A stretch of 64,000 nucleotides of DNA from positions 13,604 to 77,603 of the forward strand of contig CAJNBS010000007.1 in assembly GCA_905221065.1 (NCBI GenBank), in the 5' to 3' direction. Positions 47,700 through 57,510 of this stretch are shown piece by piece. The position numbers and the translations under genes are program-made. The notes beneath the pieces were generated by a model. That model was not told the origin of the DNA and ran no database searches. It was given only the letters and a program-made list of their open reading frames with translations. Source of the stretch: a bacterium. Lineage in GTDB: Bacteria > Bacillota > Bacilli > Lactobacillales > Streptococcaceae. Within the stretch, counting starts at the first letter, position 1. Each line of letters starts with the position of its first letter.

Positions 47700-49688
47700 A
47701 TGAAAAAAAGTCAAGTGCTTGCTGTAGCAGGAGCTACCTTATTAGCGTCAGGAGTTCTAGCTGCGTGTTCAAACACTAGTTCAAATAATGCTAAACTAGC
47801 AAAAGATTACCAATATGTTTATCAAACAGATCCAGAAACCTTGGATTACATCGTTAGCAATATCGATTCAACATCTTTCATCACAACAAATGCTGTAGAT
47901 GGTTTGTTGGCTAATGATAAATATGGTAATCTAGTTCCTTCTATTGCTGAATCATGGACAGTTTCAAAAGATGGTTTGACTTATACCTATAAAATCCGTA
48001 AGGATGCTAAATGGGTAACTGCAGAGGGAGAAGAGTATGCTCCTGTCACTGCTAAAGATTTCGTTACTGGTTTGAAACATGCGGTAGATGGAAAATCAAA
48101 AGGACTTTCAATCGTTAGCTCTTCTATTAAAGGATTAGAAGCATACATCAAGGGTGAAACAAGTGATTTTTCAACCGTTGGAGTAAAAGCAGTTGATGAT
48201 CAAACACTAGAATATACTTTGAACCAGCCAGAAACTTTCTGGAATGACAAGACAACTAGTGGTGTTTTGATGCCAGTTAATGAAGAATTCTTAGCTTCAA
48301 AAGGGGAAGGTTTTGGTGCCCCAACAGATGCCAACTCTATTCTTTATAACGGTCCATTTGTCTTGAAGGCTGTAACTCCTAAATCATCTATCGAGATGGC
48401 TAAAAATGATGCATACTGGGATAAAGAAAATGTAAAAATTGAGAACGTTAAGTTCACTTTCTGGGACGGTAAGGATCAAGATGTAATTGCCAAAGGTTTT
48501 TCTGATGGTCAATATAGCAAGGCTCGTATCTTCCCTACAAGTTCTACATATGAAAAATATGCAGCTGACTTCAAAGATAACATTTACTTTAACGAACCAG
48601 GTGCGGGTGTTGCGACTGTCAGCTTGAACTATGGCCGTACAGCTTATAACCACACTGCTAAGACAAGTGATGCTCAAAAGACATCTACTAAGAAGGCTTT
48701 GTTGAACAAAGAATTCCGTCAAGCCTTGAACTTTGCGGTAGATCGCAGTTCTTATTCAGCTCAAACAAATGGTACTGATGGTGCTGCAGTAGCCATTCGT
48801 AATACATTCGCACCATATAATCTTCAAGTTGGTAAGAAAACATTTGGTGAATTAGTACAAGATAGCTTGGCTAAGACAAATTCTTCTACTTGGTCAAATG
48901 TATCTCTAGCAGATTCTCAAAATGGCCTTTACAATGAAGAAAAAGCGAAAGAAGTCTTTGCTAAAGCTAAGTCAAGCTTGCAAGCTGAAGGAGTTGAATT
49001 CCCAATTCACTTGGATGCTTTGGTTATCCAAGAATCAACAGCGGTTGTAAACCGTGTCCAATCATTGAAGCAATCGATTGAAAAAGTATTGGGTTCAGAA
49101 AATGTTGTTGTAGACTTGCAACAAATGACTCAAGCAGAAGCTTTACCAATTTCATTTAGTGCTCCAACAGCTAAAGAGCAAGACTGGGATATCCATACCT
49201 TGCTAGGATGGAACCCTGACTATCAAGATCCTTCTACTTTCTTGGATCAGTTCGTCCTTAAGGGAGGAAGTACTCGTCTTTACCTTGGTATTGACCAAAA
49301 CACTGATGCATCAGTATTAAGCAAACTTGGTTTAGCTGACTATGGAAAATTACTTGATGACGCAAACAGCGAAAACCAAGATGTTCAAAAACGTTATGAA
49401 AAATACGCAGTAGCACAAGCTTGGTTGACTGACAATGCTTTGACAATTCCAGTAATGGCTTCTCCAAAAGAAACAGCCGTTTCATATGTTTCAAAAGTTC
49501 TACCATTTAGCTCTTCATATTCTGTAGCTGGTCTTAAAGGTGAAAATGCAGGATACTTGAAGTATACTGAAGTTGGTGAAAAAGCAATCACCAAAGAAGA
49601 GTATGAAAAAGCTCGTGAAAAATGGTTGAAAGAAAAGACTGAGTCAAACGAGAAAGCTCAAAAAGAATTGGCAAGTCATGTGAAGTAA
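47700..49688 (+). CDS. amiA: Oligopeptide ABC transporter binding lipoprotein AmiA
   Basis: A 662-residue peptide-binding lipoprotein. The signal ends in GVLAAC with lipidated Cys23; family segments ESWTVSKDGLTYTYKIR, DFRQALNFAVDR and the C-terminal EEYEKAREKWLKEKTESNEKAQKELASHVK-like tail agree with AmiA. It captures peptides for AmiCDEF; in streptococci this system supplies amino acids and imports signalling peptides for RRNPP and Rgg regulators, which makes it relevant to the regulator at about 20 kb. A hairpin after the stop separates it from amiC and allows higher amiA expression. Confidence 0.93.
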   Translation: MKKSQVLAVAGATLLASGVLAACSNTSSNNAKLAKDYQYVYQTDPETLDYIVSNIDSTSFITTNAVDGLLANDKYGNLVPSIAESWTVSKDGLTYTYKIRKDAKWVTAEGEEYAPVTAKDFVTGLKHAVDGKSKGLSIVSSSIKGLEAYIKGETSDFSTVGVKAVDDQTLEYTLNQPETFWNDKTTSGVLMPVNEEFLASKGEGFGAPTDANSILYNGPFVLKAVTPKSSIEMAKNDAYWDKENVKIENVKFTFWDGKDQDVIAKGFSDGQYSKARIFPTSSTYEKYAADFKDNIYFNEPGAGVATVSLNYGRTAYNHTAKTSDAQKTSTKKALLNKEFRQALNFAVDRSSYSAQTNGTDGAAVAIRNTFAPYNLQVGKKTFGELVQDSLAKTNSSTWSNVSLADSQNGLYNEEKAKEVFAKAKSSLQAEGVEFPIHLDALVIQESTAVVNRVQSLKQSIEKVLGSENVVVDLQQMTQAEALPISFSAPTAKEQDWDIHTLLGWNPDYQDPSTFLDQFVLKGGSTRLYLGIDQNTDASVLSKLGLADYGKLLDDANSENQDVQKRYEKYAVAQAWLTDNALTIPVMASPKETAVSYVSKVLPFSSSYSVAGLKGENAGYLKYTEVGEKAITKEEYEKAREKWLKEKTESNEKAQKELASHVK

Positions 49689-49700
49689 ATAATTTTCAAT

Positions 49701-49736
49701 AGAACTTTCTCTCCATGAGGAGAAGGTTCTTTTGGG
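49701..49736 (+). terminator. Partial terminator between amiA and amiC
   Basis: AGAACTTTCTCTCC-atga-GGAGAAGGTTCT stem followed by TTTTG. A read-through terminator here would give more binding protein than permease. Confidence 0.78.
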
Positions 49737-49754
49737 ATTTTTAAAGGAAATGAT

Positions 49755-51251
49755 ATGAAAAAATATATTTTTATGCGTGTTTTGCGGTCATTGGTTTCTA
49801 TCTTCTTAGTAACAACCTTGACTTACACGATTATCTATACAATGGTTCCTCGAAAATTGATTTTCAAACAGGATACCAACTATAACAAGATTGCGACAAC
49901 TGCTGATAAACGTGATAACTATGAAAATACTGTTTATGAGCGTATGGGCTATATCGAGTACTACGATACCAAAGAGTTGCAAGAAAAAGCTAGCCAGATG
50001 GATGCCTCTGTAACAGTTGAAGCTAATGACACCAACAAGGCTATCTATGAAAAATACATCAAACAAATCGGTCATGGTTGGACCCTGGGAGAATTTACTG
50101 AAAGTGGCCAATTCTACGCTACTCGTGAAATCCCAATTTTTGAACGTGTTTTCAAATTCTATGCTAACTTGATTGACATTGACCATACAAATAAAATTCA
50201 AGACCCTGAAAACCCAGACTTGAAACGTTACCTTCGTTTTGAAAATGATCCAGCTATCGGATGGTCATTGGTTGGTTCAGGAACTAAACACAAATATCTC
50301 TTGTACTTCAACAGTCAGTTCCCATTTGTGCATCAAAACTTTGTGAACATTAATTTAGGTGATTCTTATCCAACCTATGCTAATAGCCCTGTTTTACAGG
50401 TTATTACTCAGGGACAAGGACAAACAAAAACTGCTCAAGTTCAGTTCCCAACAGGTAAGAAAACTTCTTCTGTAAATATTTACTCAAGAACCTACAAATC
50501 ACCTAGTCAGGCTGATTCTCGTGAAGTAGCCAACTACGGAAAAGATGATCCTTATACAGCTACTGAAAGTAACTACCAATATCCTTCTATGATTGCCAGC
50601 TCTGCTGTCGTTGGATTGATCGGTTTGGTGATTTCTTATGCGATTGCCGTGCCACTTGGTTCAGCTATGGCTCGCTTCAAGAACACTTGGATTGATAGCT
50701 TCTCAACAGGGGCTTTGACCTTCTTGATGGCTCTTCCAACAATTGCCTTGGTTTATATCGTTCGTTTGGCTGGTTCTTCAATAGGTTTGCCAGATTCATT
50801 CCCTATCTTGGGTGCTGGAGATTGGCGTTCATACGTTTTACCAGCAGTTATCCTTGGTTTGTTGGGGGCTCCTGGTACAGCTATTTGGATTCGTCGTTAT
50901 ATGATTGACTTGCAATCACAAGATTTTGTACGTTTTGCTCGTGCAAAAGGTTTATCTGAAAAAGAAATTTCAAACAAACACATCTTTAAAAATGCCATGG
51001 TTCCGCTGGTTTCAGGAATTCCTGGTGCCGTTATCGGGGTTATCGGTGGTGCAACCCTTACTGAAACAGTCTTCGCCTTCCCAGGTATGGGTAAAATGTT
51101 GATTGACTCTGTAAAAGCATCTAATAACTCTATGGTCGTAGGTCTTGTCTTCATCTTTACATGTATTTCTATCTTCTCACTTCTTTTGGGAGATATTTGG
51201 ATGACCATTATTGACCCACGTATTAAATTGACTGAGAAAGGAGGCAAATAA
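49755..51251 (+). CDS. amiC: Oligopeptide ABC permease AmiC
   Basis: A 498-residue permease of the OppB type. One N-terminal helix (about 8-30) is followed by a large extracellular insertion (about 35-270) that is characteristic of AmiC and longer than in ordinary OppB, then five helices. The ATPase-contacting EAA loop is near residue 395 ([24 protein letters not shown]). It pairs with AmiD. AAGGAAATGAT precedes the ATG; the stop overlaps the amiD start by one base. Confidence 0.95.
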   Translation: MKKYIFMRVLRSLVSIFLVTTLTYTIIYTMVPRKLIFKQDTNYNKIATTADKRDNYENTVYERMGYIEYYDTKELQEKASQMDASVTVEANDTNKAIYEKYIKQIGHGWTLGEFTESGQFYATREIPIFERVFKFYANLIDIDHTNKIQDPENPDLKRYLRFENDPAIGWSLVGSGTKHKYLLYFNSQFPFVHQNFVNINLGDSYPTYANSPVLQVITQGQGQTKTAQVQFPTGKKTSSVNIYSRTYKSPSQADSREVANYGKDDPYTATESNYQYPSMIASSAVVGLIGLVISYAIAVPLGSAMARFKNTWIDSFSTGALTFLMALPTIALVYIVRLAGSSIGLPDSFPILGAGDWRSYVLPAVILGLLGAPGTAIWIRRYMIDLQSQDFVRFARAKGLSEKEISNKHIFKNAMVPLVSGIPGAVIGVIGGATLTETVFAFPGMGKMLIDSVKASNNSMVVGLVFIFTCISIFSLLLGDIWMTIIDPRIKLTEKGGK

Positions 51252-52177
51252 TGTCTACAATCGATAAAGAAAAATTTCAGTTCGTAAAACGTGACGATTT
51301 TGCCTCTGAAGCCATTGATGCGCCAGCCTATTCTTACTGGGGATCAGTGTTTAGACAATTTATGAAGAAAAAATCAACTGTAGTCATGTTGGGAATCTTG
51401 GTAGCTATCATTTTGATGAGTTTCATCTATCCGATGTTTTCTAAGTTTGATTTTAATGATGTCAGCAAGGTAAACGACTTTAGTGCTCGTTATATCAAGC
51501 CAAATGCTGAGCATTGGTTCGGTACTGACAGTAACGGTAAATCTCTCTTTGACGGTGTCTGGTTCGGAGCTCGTAACTCTATCCTCATTTCTGTAATTGC
51601 GACAGTGATTAACTTGGTTATCGGTGTCTTTGTCGGTGGTATTTGGGGAATTTCAAAATCAGTTGACCGTGTCATGATGGAAGTTTACAACGTCATCTCA
51701 AACATCCCATCTCTTTTGATTGTCATTGTCTTGACTTACTCAATCGGAGCTGGATTCTGGAATTTGATTTTTGCCATGAGTGTGACAACCTGGATCGGGA
51801 TTGCCTTCATGATTCGTGTGCAAATCTTGCGTTATCGTGACTTGGAATACAACTTGGCATCACGTACTTTGGGAACACCGACCTTGAAGATTGTTGCCAA
51901 AAACATCATGCCACAATTGGTATCTGTTATTGTGACAACGATGACTCAGATGCTTCCAAGCTTTATCTCATACGAAGCCTTCTTGTCATTCTTCGGTCTT
52001 GGATTACCGATTACAGTACCAAGTTTGGGTCGTTTGATTTCGGATTATTCACAAAACGTAACAACCAATGCTTACTTGTTCTGGATTCCATTGACAACTC
52101 TTGTCTTGGTATCCTTGTCCCTTTTCGTAGTTGGTCAAAACTTAGCGGATGCTAGTGATCCACGTACACATAGATAG
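51251..52177 (+). CDS. amiD: Oligopeptide ABC permease AmiD
   Basis: A 308-residue permease of the OppC type. It has an N-terminal cytoplasmic stretch ([22 protein letters not shown]), a helix near 40-60, [22 protein letters not shown] on the outer side, five more helices, and the EAA loop with [20 protein letters not shown]. It is translationally coupled with amiC. Together they form the membrane channel for peptide import. Confidence 0.96.
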   Translation: MSTIDKEKFQFVKRDDFASEAIDAPAYSYWGSVFRQFMKKKSTVVMLGILVAIILMSFIYPMFSKFDFNDVSKVNDFSARYIKPNAEHWFGTDSNGKSLFDGVWFGARNSILISVIATVINLVIGVFVGGIWGISKSVDRVMMEVYNVISNIPSLLIVIVLTYSIGAGFWNLIFAMSVTTWIGIAFMIRVQILRYRDLEYNLASRTLGTPTLKIVAKNIMPQLVSVIVTTMTQMLPSFISYEAFLSFFGLGLPITVPSLGRLISDYSQNVTTNAYLFWIPLTTLVLVSLSLFVVGQNLADASDPRTHR

Positions 52178-52185
52178 GAGTAGAA

Positions 52186-53253
52186 ATGACAAAAGAAAAA
52201 AATGTAATTTTGACTGCTCGCGATATTGTCGTGGAATTTGACGTTCGTGACAAAGTATTGACAGCCATTCGCGGCGTGTCCCTTGAACTAGTTGAAGGAG
52301 AAGTGTTGGCCTTGGTAGGTGAGTCAGGATCAGGTAAATCTGTTTTGACAAAGACCTTCACAGGTATGCTCGAAGAAAATGGTCGTATTGCTCAAGGTAG
52401 CATTGACTACCGTGGTCAAGATTTGACAGCCTTGTCTTCTCACAAGGATTGGGAACAAATTCGTGGTGCTAAGATTGCGACTATCTTCCAGGACCCAATG
52501 ACTAGTTTGGACCCAATTAAAACAATTGGTAGTCAGATTACAGAAGTTATTGTAAAACACCAAGGAAAAACAGCCAAGGAAGCAAAAGAATTGGCTATTG
52601 ACTACATGAATAAGGTTGGGATTCCAGACGCAGATAGACGTTTTGATGAATACCCATTCCAATATTCTGGAGGAATGCGTCAACGTATCGTTATTGCTAT
52701 TGCTCTTGCCTGCCGACCTGATGTCTTGATCTGTGATGAGCCAACAACAGCCTTGGATGTGACCATTCAAGCACAGATTATTGATTTGCTCAAATCATTA
52801 CAAAACGAGTACCATTTCACAACCATCTTTATCACTCACGACCTTGGTGTGGTGGCAAGTATTGCGGATAAGGTAGCGGTTATGTATGCAGGAGAAATCG
52901 TTGAGTATGGAACTGTTGAGGAAGTCTTCTATGACCCTCGCCATCCATATACATGGAGTCTCTTGTCTAGCTTGCCTCAGCTTGCTGATGATAAAGGGGA
53001 TCTTTACTCAATCCCAGGAACACCTCCGTCACTTTATACTGACCTGAAAGGGGATGCCTTTGCCTTGCGTTCAGACTACGCAATGCAAATTGACTTCGAG
53101 CAAAAAGCCCCTCAATTCTCAGTATCAGAGACACATTGGGCTAAAACTTGGCTACTTCATGAGGATGCTCCAAAAGTAGAAAAACCAGCTGTGATTGCAA
53201 ATCTCCACGATAAGATCCGTGAAAAAATGGGATTTGCCCATCTGGCAGACTAG
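52186..53253 (+). CDS. amiE: Oligopeptide ABC ATPase AmiE
   Basis: A 355-residue OppD-type ATPase. Walker A is GESGSGKSV, the Q-loop [11 protein letters not shown], the signature [12 protein letters not shown], Walker [13 protein letters not shown], and the switch His is in FITHDLG. The C-terminal OppD-type extension ([14 protein letters not shown] and following) is present, but the usual cysteine-rich cluster of this extension is not seen, as is normal for AmiE. AGGAG precedes the ATG. Confidence 0.96.
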   Translation: MTKEKNVILTARDIVVEFDVRDKVLTAIRGVSLELVEGEVLALVGESGSGKSVLTKTFTGMLEENGRIAQGSIDYRGQDLTALSSHKDWEQIRGAKIATIFQDPMTSLDPIKTIGSQITEVIVKHQGKTAKEAKELAIDYMNKVGIPDADRRFDEYPFQYSGGMRQRIVIAIALACRPDVLICDEPTTALDVTIQAQIIDLLKSLQNEYHFTTIFITHDLGVVASIADKVAVMYAGEIVEYGTVEEVFYDPRHPYTWSLLSSLPQLADDKGDLYSIPGTPPSLYTDLKGDAFALRSDYAMQIDFEQKAPQFSVSETHWAKTWLLHEDAPKVEKPAVIANLHDKIREKMGFAHLAD

Positions 53254-53263
53254 GAGGAAGGAA

Positions 53264-54190
53264 ATGTCTGAAAAATTAGTAGAAATCAAAGATTTAGAAA
53301 TTTCCTTCGGTGAAGGAAGTAAGAAGTTTGTCGCGGTTAAAAATGCCAACTTCTTTATCAACAAGGGAGAAACTTTCTCACTTGTAGGTGAGTCAGGTAG
53401 TGGGAAAACAACTATTGGTCGTGCCATCATTGGTCTAAATGACACAAGTAATGGTGATATCATTTTTGATGGTCAAAAGATTAATGGTAAGAAATCGCGT
53501 GAACAAGCTGCGGAATTGATTCGTCGTATCCAGATGATTTTCCAAGACCCTGCAGCAAGTTTGAATGAACGTGCGACTGTTGATTATATTATTTCTGAAG
53601 GTCTTTACAATCACCGTCTATTTAAGGATGAAGAGGAACGTAAAGAGAAAGTTAAAAATATTATCCGTGAAGTGGGGCTTCTTGCTGAGCACTTGACTCG
53701 TTATCCTCATGAGTTTTCAGGTGGTCAACGTCAACGTATCGGTATTGCTCGTGCCTTGGTCATGCAACCAGACTTTGTTATTGCGGATGAGCCCATTTCA
53801 GCCTTGGACGTTTCTGTGCGTGCCCAAGTCTTGAACTTGCTCAAAAAATTCCAAAAAGAACTTGGTTTGACCTATCTCTTTATCGCCCATGACTTGTCGG
53901 TCGTTCGCTTTATTTCAGATCGTATCGCAGTTATTTATAAGGGTGTCATTGTAGAGGTTGCCGAAACAGAAGAATTGTTTAACAATCCAATTCACCCATA
54001 TACTCAAGCCTTGCTTTCAGCGGTACCAATTCCAGATCCAATCTTGGAACGTAAGAAGGTCTTGAAGGTTTACGACCCAAGCCAACATGATTATGAGACT
54101 GATAAGCCATCCATGGTAGAAATCCGTCCAGGTCACTATGTTTGGGCAAACCAAGCCGAATTGGCACGTTACCAACAAGGATTAAACTAA
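53264..54190 (+). CDS. amiF: Oligopeptide ABC ATPase AmiF
   Basis: A 308-residue OppF-type ATPase that pairs with AmiE. Walker A is GESGSGKTT, the Q-loop [11 protein letters not shown], the signature [12 protein letters not shown], Walker [13 protein letters not shown], and the switch His is in FIAHDLS. The C-terminus [16 protein letters not shown] and GHYVW is typical. The in-frame extension from 53195 overlaps amiE and lacks a ribosome-binding site; AGGAGGAAGG places the start at 53264. It is the last gene of the operon before a strong terminator. Confidence 0.96.
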   Translation: MSEKLVEIKDLEISFGEGSKKFVAVKNANFFINKGETFSLVGESGSGKTTIGRAIIGLNDTSNGDIIFDGQKINGKKSREQAAELIRRIQMIFQDPAASLNERATVDYIISEGLYNHRLFKDEEERKEKVKNIIREVGLLAEHLTRYPHEFSGGQRQRIGIARALVMQPDFVIADEPISALDVSVRAQVLNLLKKFQKELGLTYLFIAHDLSVVRFISDRIAVIYKGVIVEVAETEELFNNPIHPYTQALLSAVPIPDPILERKKVLKVYDPSQHDYETDKPSMVEIRPGHYVWANQAELARYQQGLN

Positions 54191-54193
54191 TAA

Positions 54194-54247
54194 TGGTTTT
54201 ATAATTTCCATGTCAATTTTTATGGGAATTATAAACCTTTTTTTGTT
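54194..54247 (+). terminator. Terminator of the ami operon
   Basis: Long stem GGTTTTATAATTTCCAT / ATGGGAATTATAAACC followed by seven T. Confidence 0.9.
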
Positions 54248-54309
54248 GGACTGATTTGAAAAAACTTTGAAAGAATTTTCGAAAAATTTTAAAAAATTCT
54301 GAAATATTC

Positions 54310-54338
54310 TTGACAGCTGATGAAAAAGGTGGTAAGAT
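54310..54338 (+). promoter_or_regulatory. Promoter of the TrpXYZ-like transporter leader
   Basis: Perfect TTGACA (54310-54315), 17-nt spacer, TAAGAT (54333-54338). Confidence 0.8.
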
Positions 54339-54370
54339 AGGAAACATCAAAAAAGAAAGCAGAAAAAGAA

Positions 54371-54430
54371 ATGAATAAAAGACAAGCTGTAACAATGAAT
54401 CAAAACTTTTACTTTAGCTACTTTAGATAG
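54371..54430 (+). CDS. Leader peptide rich in Phe and Tyr
   Basis: A 19-residue open frame starting at ATG 54371 and reading MNKRQAVTMNQNFYFSYFR. It lies about 25 nt after the predicted transcript start and is preceded by a purine-rich AGAAAAAGAA. The run FYFSYF (three Phe, two Tyr in six codons) just before the stop is what a ribosome-mediated attenuator for aromatic amino acids would need. The downstream alternative hairpins support this. It contains no Trp. Translation itself is not proven. Confidence 0.6.
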   Translation: MNKRQAVTMNQNFYFSYFR

Positions 54431-54606
54431 TGTTTGTAGACATGTCACCGTGGATGCAAACAGTTCAAGCAATTTGTTTGTATCTATGTGGCTAAGATTT
54501 TTGATTGCGGTCCATATAGATGAATATCTAAATGGACTAGCTAAGTTATAACTTGTTAGATTATTTCAAGCATCCGTTTAGATATTATCTAGGCGGTTTT
54601 TTGTTT
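54431..54606 (+). promoter_or_regulatory. Transcription attenuator with a chain of alternative hairpins
   Basis: Segments that can pair in turn: 1 GTTTGTAGA (54432-54440) with 2 GATGCAAAC (54453-54461); 2 with 3 GTTTGTATC (54476-54484); 3 (ATCTATGTGG, 54482-54491) with 4 CCATATAGAT (54512-54521); 4 with 5 ATCTAAATGG (54526-54535); 5 (AATATCTAAATGGA, 54523-54536) with 6 TCCGTTTAGATATT (54573-54586). Segment 6 also forms the terminator stem CCGTTTAGAT / ATCTAGGCGG, followed by TTTTTT. Pairing 5:6 is an antiterminator and 4:5 frees the terminator. Regulation by leader-peptide translation is inferred. Confidence 0.7.
54574..54602 (+). terminator. Attenuator terminator
   Basis: CCGTTTAGAT-att-ATCTAGGCGG (two G-U pairs) followed by TTTTTTG, about 140 nt before the transporter start. 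Confidence 0.82.
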
Positions 54607-54714
54607 TATACTCTTCGAAAATCAAATTCAAACCACGTCAGCGTCGCCTTACCGTACTCAAGTACAGCTTGCGGCTAGCTTCCTAGTTTGCTTTTTGATT
54701 TTCATTGAGTATTC
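54607..54714 (-). repeat. BOX element, boxC-boxA inverted, without boxB
   Basis: Begins TATACTCTTCGAAAATCAAA and ends TTTTGATTTTCATTGAGTAT. It contains CACGTCAGCGTCGCCTTACCGTA and GCGGCTAGCTTCCTAGTTTGC. It is nearly the reverse complement of the copy at 17753-17859. It sits in the untranslated leader between the attenuator and the first transporter gene. Confidence 0.9.
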
Positions 54715-54738
54715 TCTTTTCTGAGAAGGAGTTTCATT

Positions 54739-55716
54739 ATGAAAGTTGTTCGAAAATTACTAGCCCCCCTCTTGGTAGTGGGGATCCTCTTGACCTCTCT
54801 GATCAGTTTGCATCAGTTGAAGGCAGACAAGAAAAAAGATGTTTTTCGTATCGGTATTTCGCAGTTTATTACCCATCAGTCCCTAGATGCTACTAGAGAA
54901 GGATTTGTGGATGAGCTGGCCAAGCAAGGCTATGTTGAAGGGGAAAATATTGAGATTGATTTGCAAAATGCACAGGGAGAACAAAGAAATCTAAAAACCA
55001 TTTCCCAGCAACTAGCAGAATCTAGCGATGTCGTTCTAGCCATCGCAACGCCTTCTGCTCAGAGCTTGGCTAATACAACACAAACGACACCGGTTATCTT
55101 TTCAGCTGTAACAGACCCTGTCAGTGCCAAGTTGGTTGAGTCAAGAGAACATCCTGGAGGCAATGTAACTGGGACAAGTGACCAGTCATCGGATGCCATT
55201 TCAACCCAAATCAATTTGATAAAGAAAGTGTTGCCAAAGGCTAAAACAATTGGAATTCTCTATACTCAGAGCGAGCCAAACTCAGTTGTCCAAAAGGATG
55301 AAGCTAAGCGACTTCTGGAAGAAAAAGGCTTTACCGTTGTTGAAAAAACAATCTTGGACAGTAACAACGTCAAGGCGGCAGCAGAGAGCTTGATGGCAGA
55401 AGTGGATATGGTTTTTGTACCAACGGATAATATCATTTCGTCAACCATGGAAACAGTTAAGCAGGTTTCTATTAAACACAAGGTTCCAGTATTCGGTGGC
55501 TCAACAGAAATGATTGCGGTTGGTGGCTTGTATAACTACGGAACCAATTATGAAGAATTGGGCCGTCAGACAGCCCGTATGTTGATTCGTGTTTTAAAAG
55601 GTGAAAAGCCAGAAAATATAGCAGTTGAGTTACCTGAAAAACTGGAATTGCATACTAATAAAGAAATGGCAGATGCACTAGGAATTGATATTAGTAAGTT
55701 AGAAAGCAAGGAATAG
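54739..55716 (+). CDS. trpX: ABC transporter substrate-binding protein, TrpX type
   Basis: A 325-residue binding protein of the ABC_sub_bind family (FRIGISQFITHQSLDATREGFVDEL, VIFSAVTDPVSAKLV, VPVFGGSTEMIAVGGLYNYGTNYEELGRQTA). The N-terminus has a hydrophobic segment (about 7-25) but no lipobox cysteine, so it seems to be held by an uncleaved membrane helix. Relatives in pneumococcus are annotated as tryptophan/aromatic amino acid binding (TrpX); the aromatic-rich leader supports an aromatic substrate. AAGGAG precedes the ATG. Confidence 0.85.
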   Translation: MKVVRKLLAPLLVVGILLTSLISLHQLKADKKKDVFRIGISQFITHQSLDATREGFVDELAKQGYVEGENIEIDLQNAQGEQRNLKTISQQLAESSDVVLAIATPSAQSLANTTQTTPVIFSAVTDPVSAKLVESREHPGGNVTGTSDQSSDAISTQINLIKKVLPKAKTIGILYTQSEPNSVVQKDEAKRLLEEKGFTVVEKTILDSNNVKAAAESLMAEVDMVFVPTDNIISSTMETVKQVSIKHKVPVFGGSTEMIAVGGLYNYGTNYEELGRQTARMLIRVLKGEKPENIAVELPEKLELHTNKEMADALGIDISKLESKE

Positions 55717-55727
55717 GGAGGTTTAAG

Positions 55728-56621
55728 ATGAGTTTTGTATTATCTAGTTTATCAGAAGGTTTGTTGTGGTCGATTATGGCCATTGGGGTCTACTTGACTT
55801 TCCGTATTTTGGATATTGCGGATATGACTGCTGAAGGAGCCTTTCCTCTGGGGGCAGCTGTCGTCGTGTCACAGATACAGGCAGGGACAAATCCTTGGAT
55901 TGCAACCTTACTTGCCTTGCTGGCAGGTATGATTGCTGGTCTTGTGTCAGGTATGCTTCACACCAAGATGAAAATCCCAGCTCTCTTGACAGGGATTGTG
56001 ACCTTGACAGGGCTTTATTCAATCAATATTAAAATCATGGGCAGTGTGCCCAATCTTTCCTTGGGAGATTCTTCAACTGTCTTTAAACAGTTGGCGAGCT
56101 TGGGGTTGACAACTGAAGAAGCTGTTTTCACGCTCAGCTTGGTTTGTCTCTTGCTTGTTTGTTTGATCTTGACTCTTTTGATGAAGACGGAGATTGGATT
56201 AGTCTTGCGTTCGACTGGGGACAATATTCCGATGAGTGAGGCCAATGGGGTCAATGTAGACACCATGAAGATTGTTGGTTACATGATTTCAAACGGTTTG
56301 ATTGCTCTATGTGGTTCCTTGTTCGCTCAAAATGATGGATTTTCAGATGTGACTTCTGGGACAGGAACCATCGTTGTTGGCTTGAGTGCAGTCATTATTG
56401 CAGAAGTATTGATACATGACTTGACCATTGGAGGTCGCTTGTTATCCATCGGAATCGGTGCTATTGTTTACCGTTTGATTATTTTAAATATCTATGAAAT
56501 TCCAAATCTAGATCAAAATTTGGTTCGTCTCTTTAATGCAATCTTGTTAGCCTTGGTTCTATTTGCACCAGAATTGCAAAAGAGATTAAAGATTCGTGGT
56601 TTGAAACTGAGAAATGAATAG
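55728..56621 (+). CDS. trpY: ABC permease, TrpY type
   Basis: A 297-residue permease of the branched-chain/ribose superfamily, with about nine hydrophobic helices. The segment FRILDIADMTAEGAFPLGAAV near the start and GLVLRSTGDNIPMSEANGVNVDTMKIVGY (cytoplasmic loop that contacts the ATPase) are typical of the TrpY/BMP-associated permeases. It lies between the binding protein and ATPase genes with ribosome-binding sites in each short gap, so all three are cotranscribed. Confidence 0.88.
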   Translation: MSFVLSSLSEGLLWSIMAIGVYLTFRILDIADMTAEGAFPLGAAVVVSQIQAGTNPWIATLLALLAGMIAGLVSGMLHTKMKIPALLTGIVTLTGLYSINIKIMGSVPNLSLGDSSTVFKQLASLGLTTEEAVFTLSLVCLLLVCLILTLLMKTEIGLVLRSTGDNIPMSEANGVNVDTMKIVGYMISNGLIALCGSLFAQNDGFSDVTSGTGTIVVGLSAVIIAEVLIHDLTIGGRLLSIGIGAIVYRLIILNIYEIPNLDQNLVRLFNAILLALVLFAPELQKRLKIRGLKLRNE

Positions 56622-56633
56622 GAGGAGAAAGTT

Positions 56634-57437
56634 ATGGCAAGTTTGTTAACACTTGAAAATATTCACAAAACATTTGAAGCAGGTACGGTCAATGAAAACC
56701 ATGTCCTAAAAGGATTAGATTTAGAGGTTGAAGAGGGAGATTTTATCTCTGTGATTGGTGGAAATGGCGCAGGGAAATCCACTTTGATGAATATCTTGGC
56801 TGGAAATCTATCTGTGGACGAAGGGGACCTTTTGTTGGAAGGGAAATCCATTAAAAATCTGAGTGTACGAAAGAGAGCCAAGGATATTGCCCGTGTTTTT
56901 CAAGATCCTAAGATGGGGACAGCTTCTCGTTTGACGATTGAGGAGAATATGGCTATTGCCTTGAGACGTGGACAAAAGAGAGGACTTGGCTGGGGCGTGA
57001 AGGAAAAGGACAGAATCCAGTTCCAAGAGGCATTGAAAGAGTTGAATATCGGTCTTGAAAATCGCTTGAAAGTGGATACTCAATACCTTTCAGGAGGACA
57101 AAGACAGGCCTTGACCCTAGTCATGGCAGCCTTGGTGAAACCTAAGCTCTTGCTTTTGGATGAACACACTGCGGCACTTGACCCGAAAACCAGTCAAATG
57201 GTGATGGACTTGACGCGAAAGATTGTGGAGCATCATCAGTTGACTACTCTGATGATTACCCACGATATGAACCATGCGATTGAATACGGCAATCGTCTCA
57301 TTATGCTCTATCAAGGTAAGATAGTGGTGGATGTCAAAGGAGAAGAGAAGAAGCATTTGACAGTTGAAGATCTCATGCATCTCTTCCAGAAAAATAGTGG
57401 CCAAAGTCTGGTCAGTGATGAATTGGTTTTAGGATAA
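56634..57437 (+). CDS. trpZ: ABC ATPase, TrpZ type
   Basis: A 267-residue ATPase. Walker A is GGNGAGKST, the Q-loop VFQDPKMGT, the signature LSGGQRQALTL, Walker B LLLLDEHTAALDP and the switch His in MITHDMNHA. The His in DEHTAALDP, where most ABC ATPases have Pro, is characteristic of this subfamily. It completes the three-gene importer controlled by the leader attenuator. Confidence 0.9.
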   Translation: MASLLTLENIHKTFEAGTVNENHVLKGLDLEVEEGDFISVIGGNGAGKSTLMNILAGNLSVDEGDLLLEGKSIKNLSVRKRAKDIARVFQDPKMGTASRLTIEENMAIALRRGQKRGLGWGVKEKDRIQFQEALKELNIGLENRLKVDTQYLSGGQRQALTLVMAALVKPKLLLLDEHTAALDPKTSQMVMDLTRKIVEHHQLTTLMITHDMNHAIEYGNRLIMLYQGKIVVDVKGEEKKHLTVEDLMHLFQKNSGQSLVSDELVLG

Positions 57438-57439
57438 AG

Positions 57440-57475
57440 AAAAAGGCTGAAATCTAGTGTTTCAGTCTTTTATTT
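57440..57475 (+). terminator. Terminator of the trpXYZ-like operon
   Basis: AGGCTGAAA / TTTCAGTCT stem followed by TTTATTTCTT. Confidence 0.8.
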
Positions 57476-57510
57476 CTTACACTGGCTATTTATGTAAATT
57501 AAACGCAACA

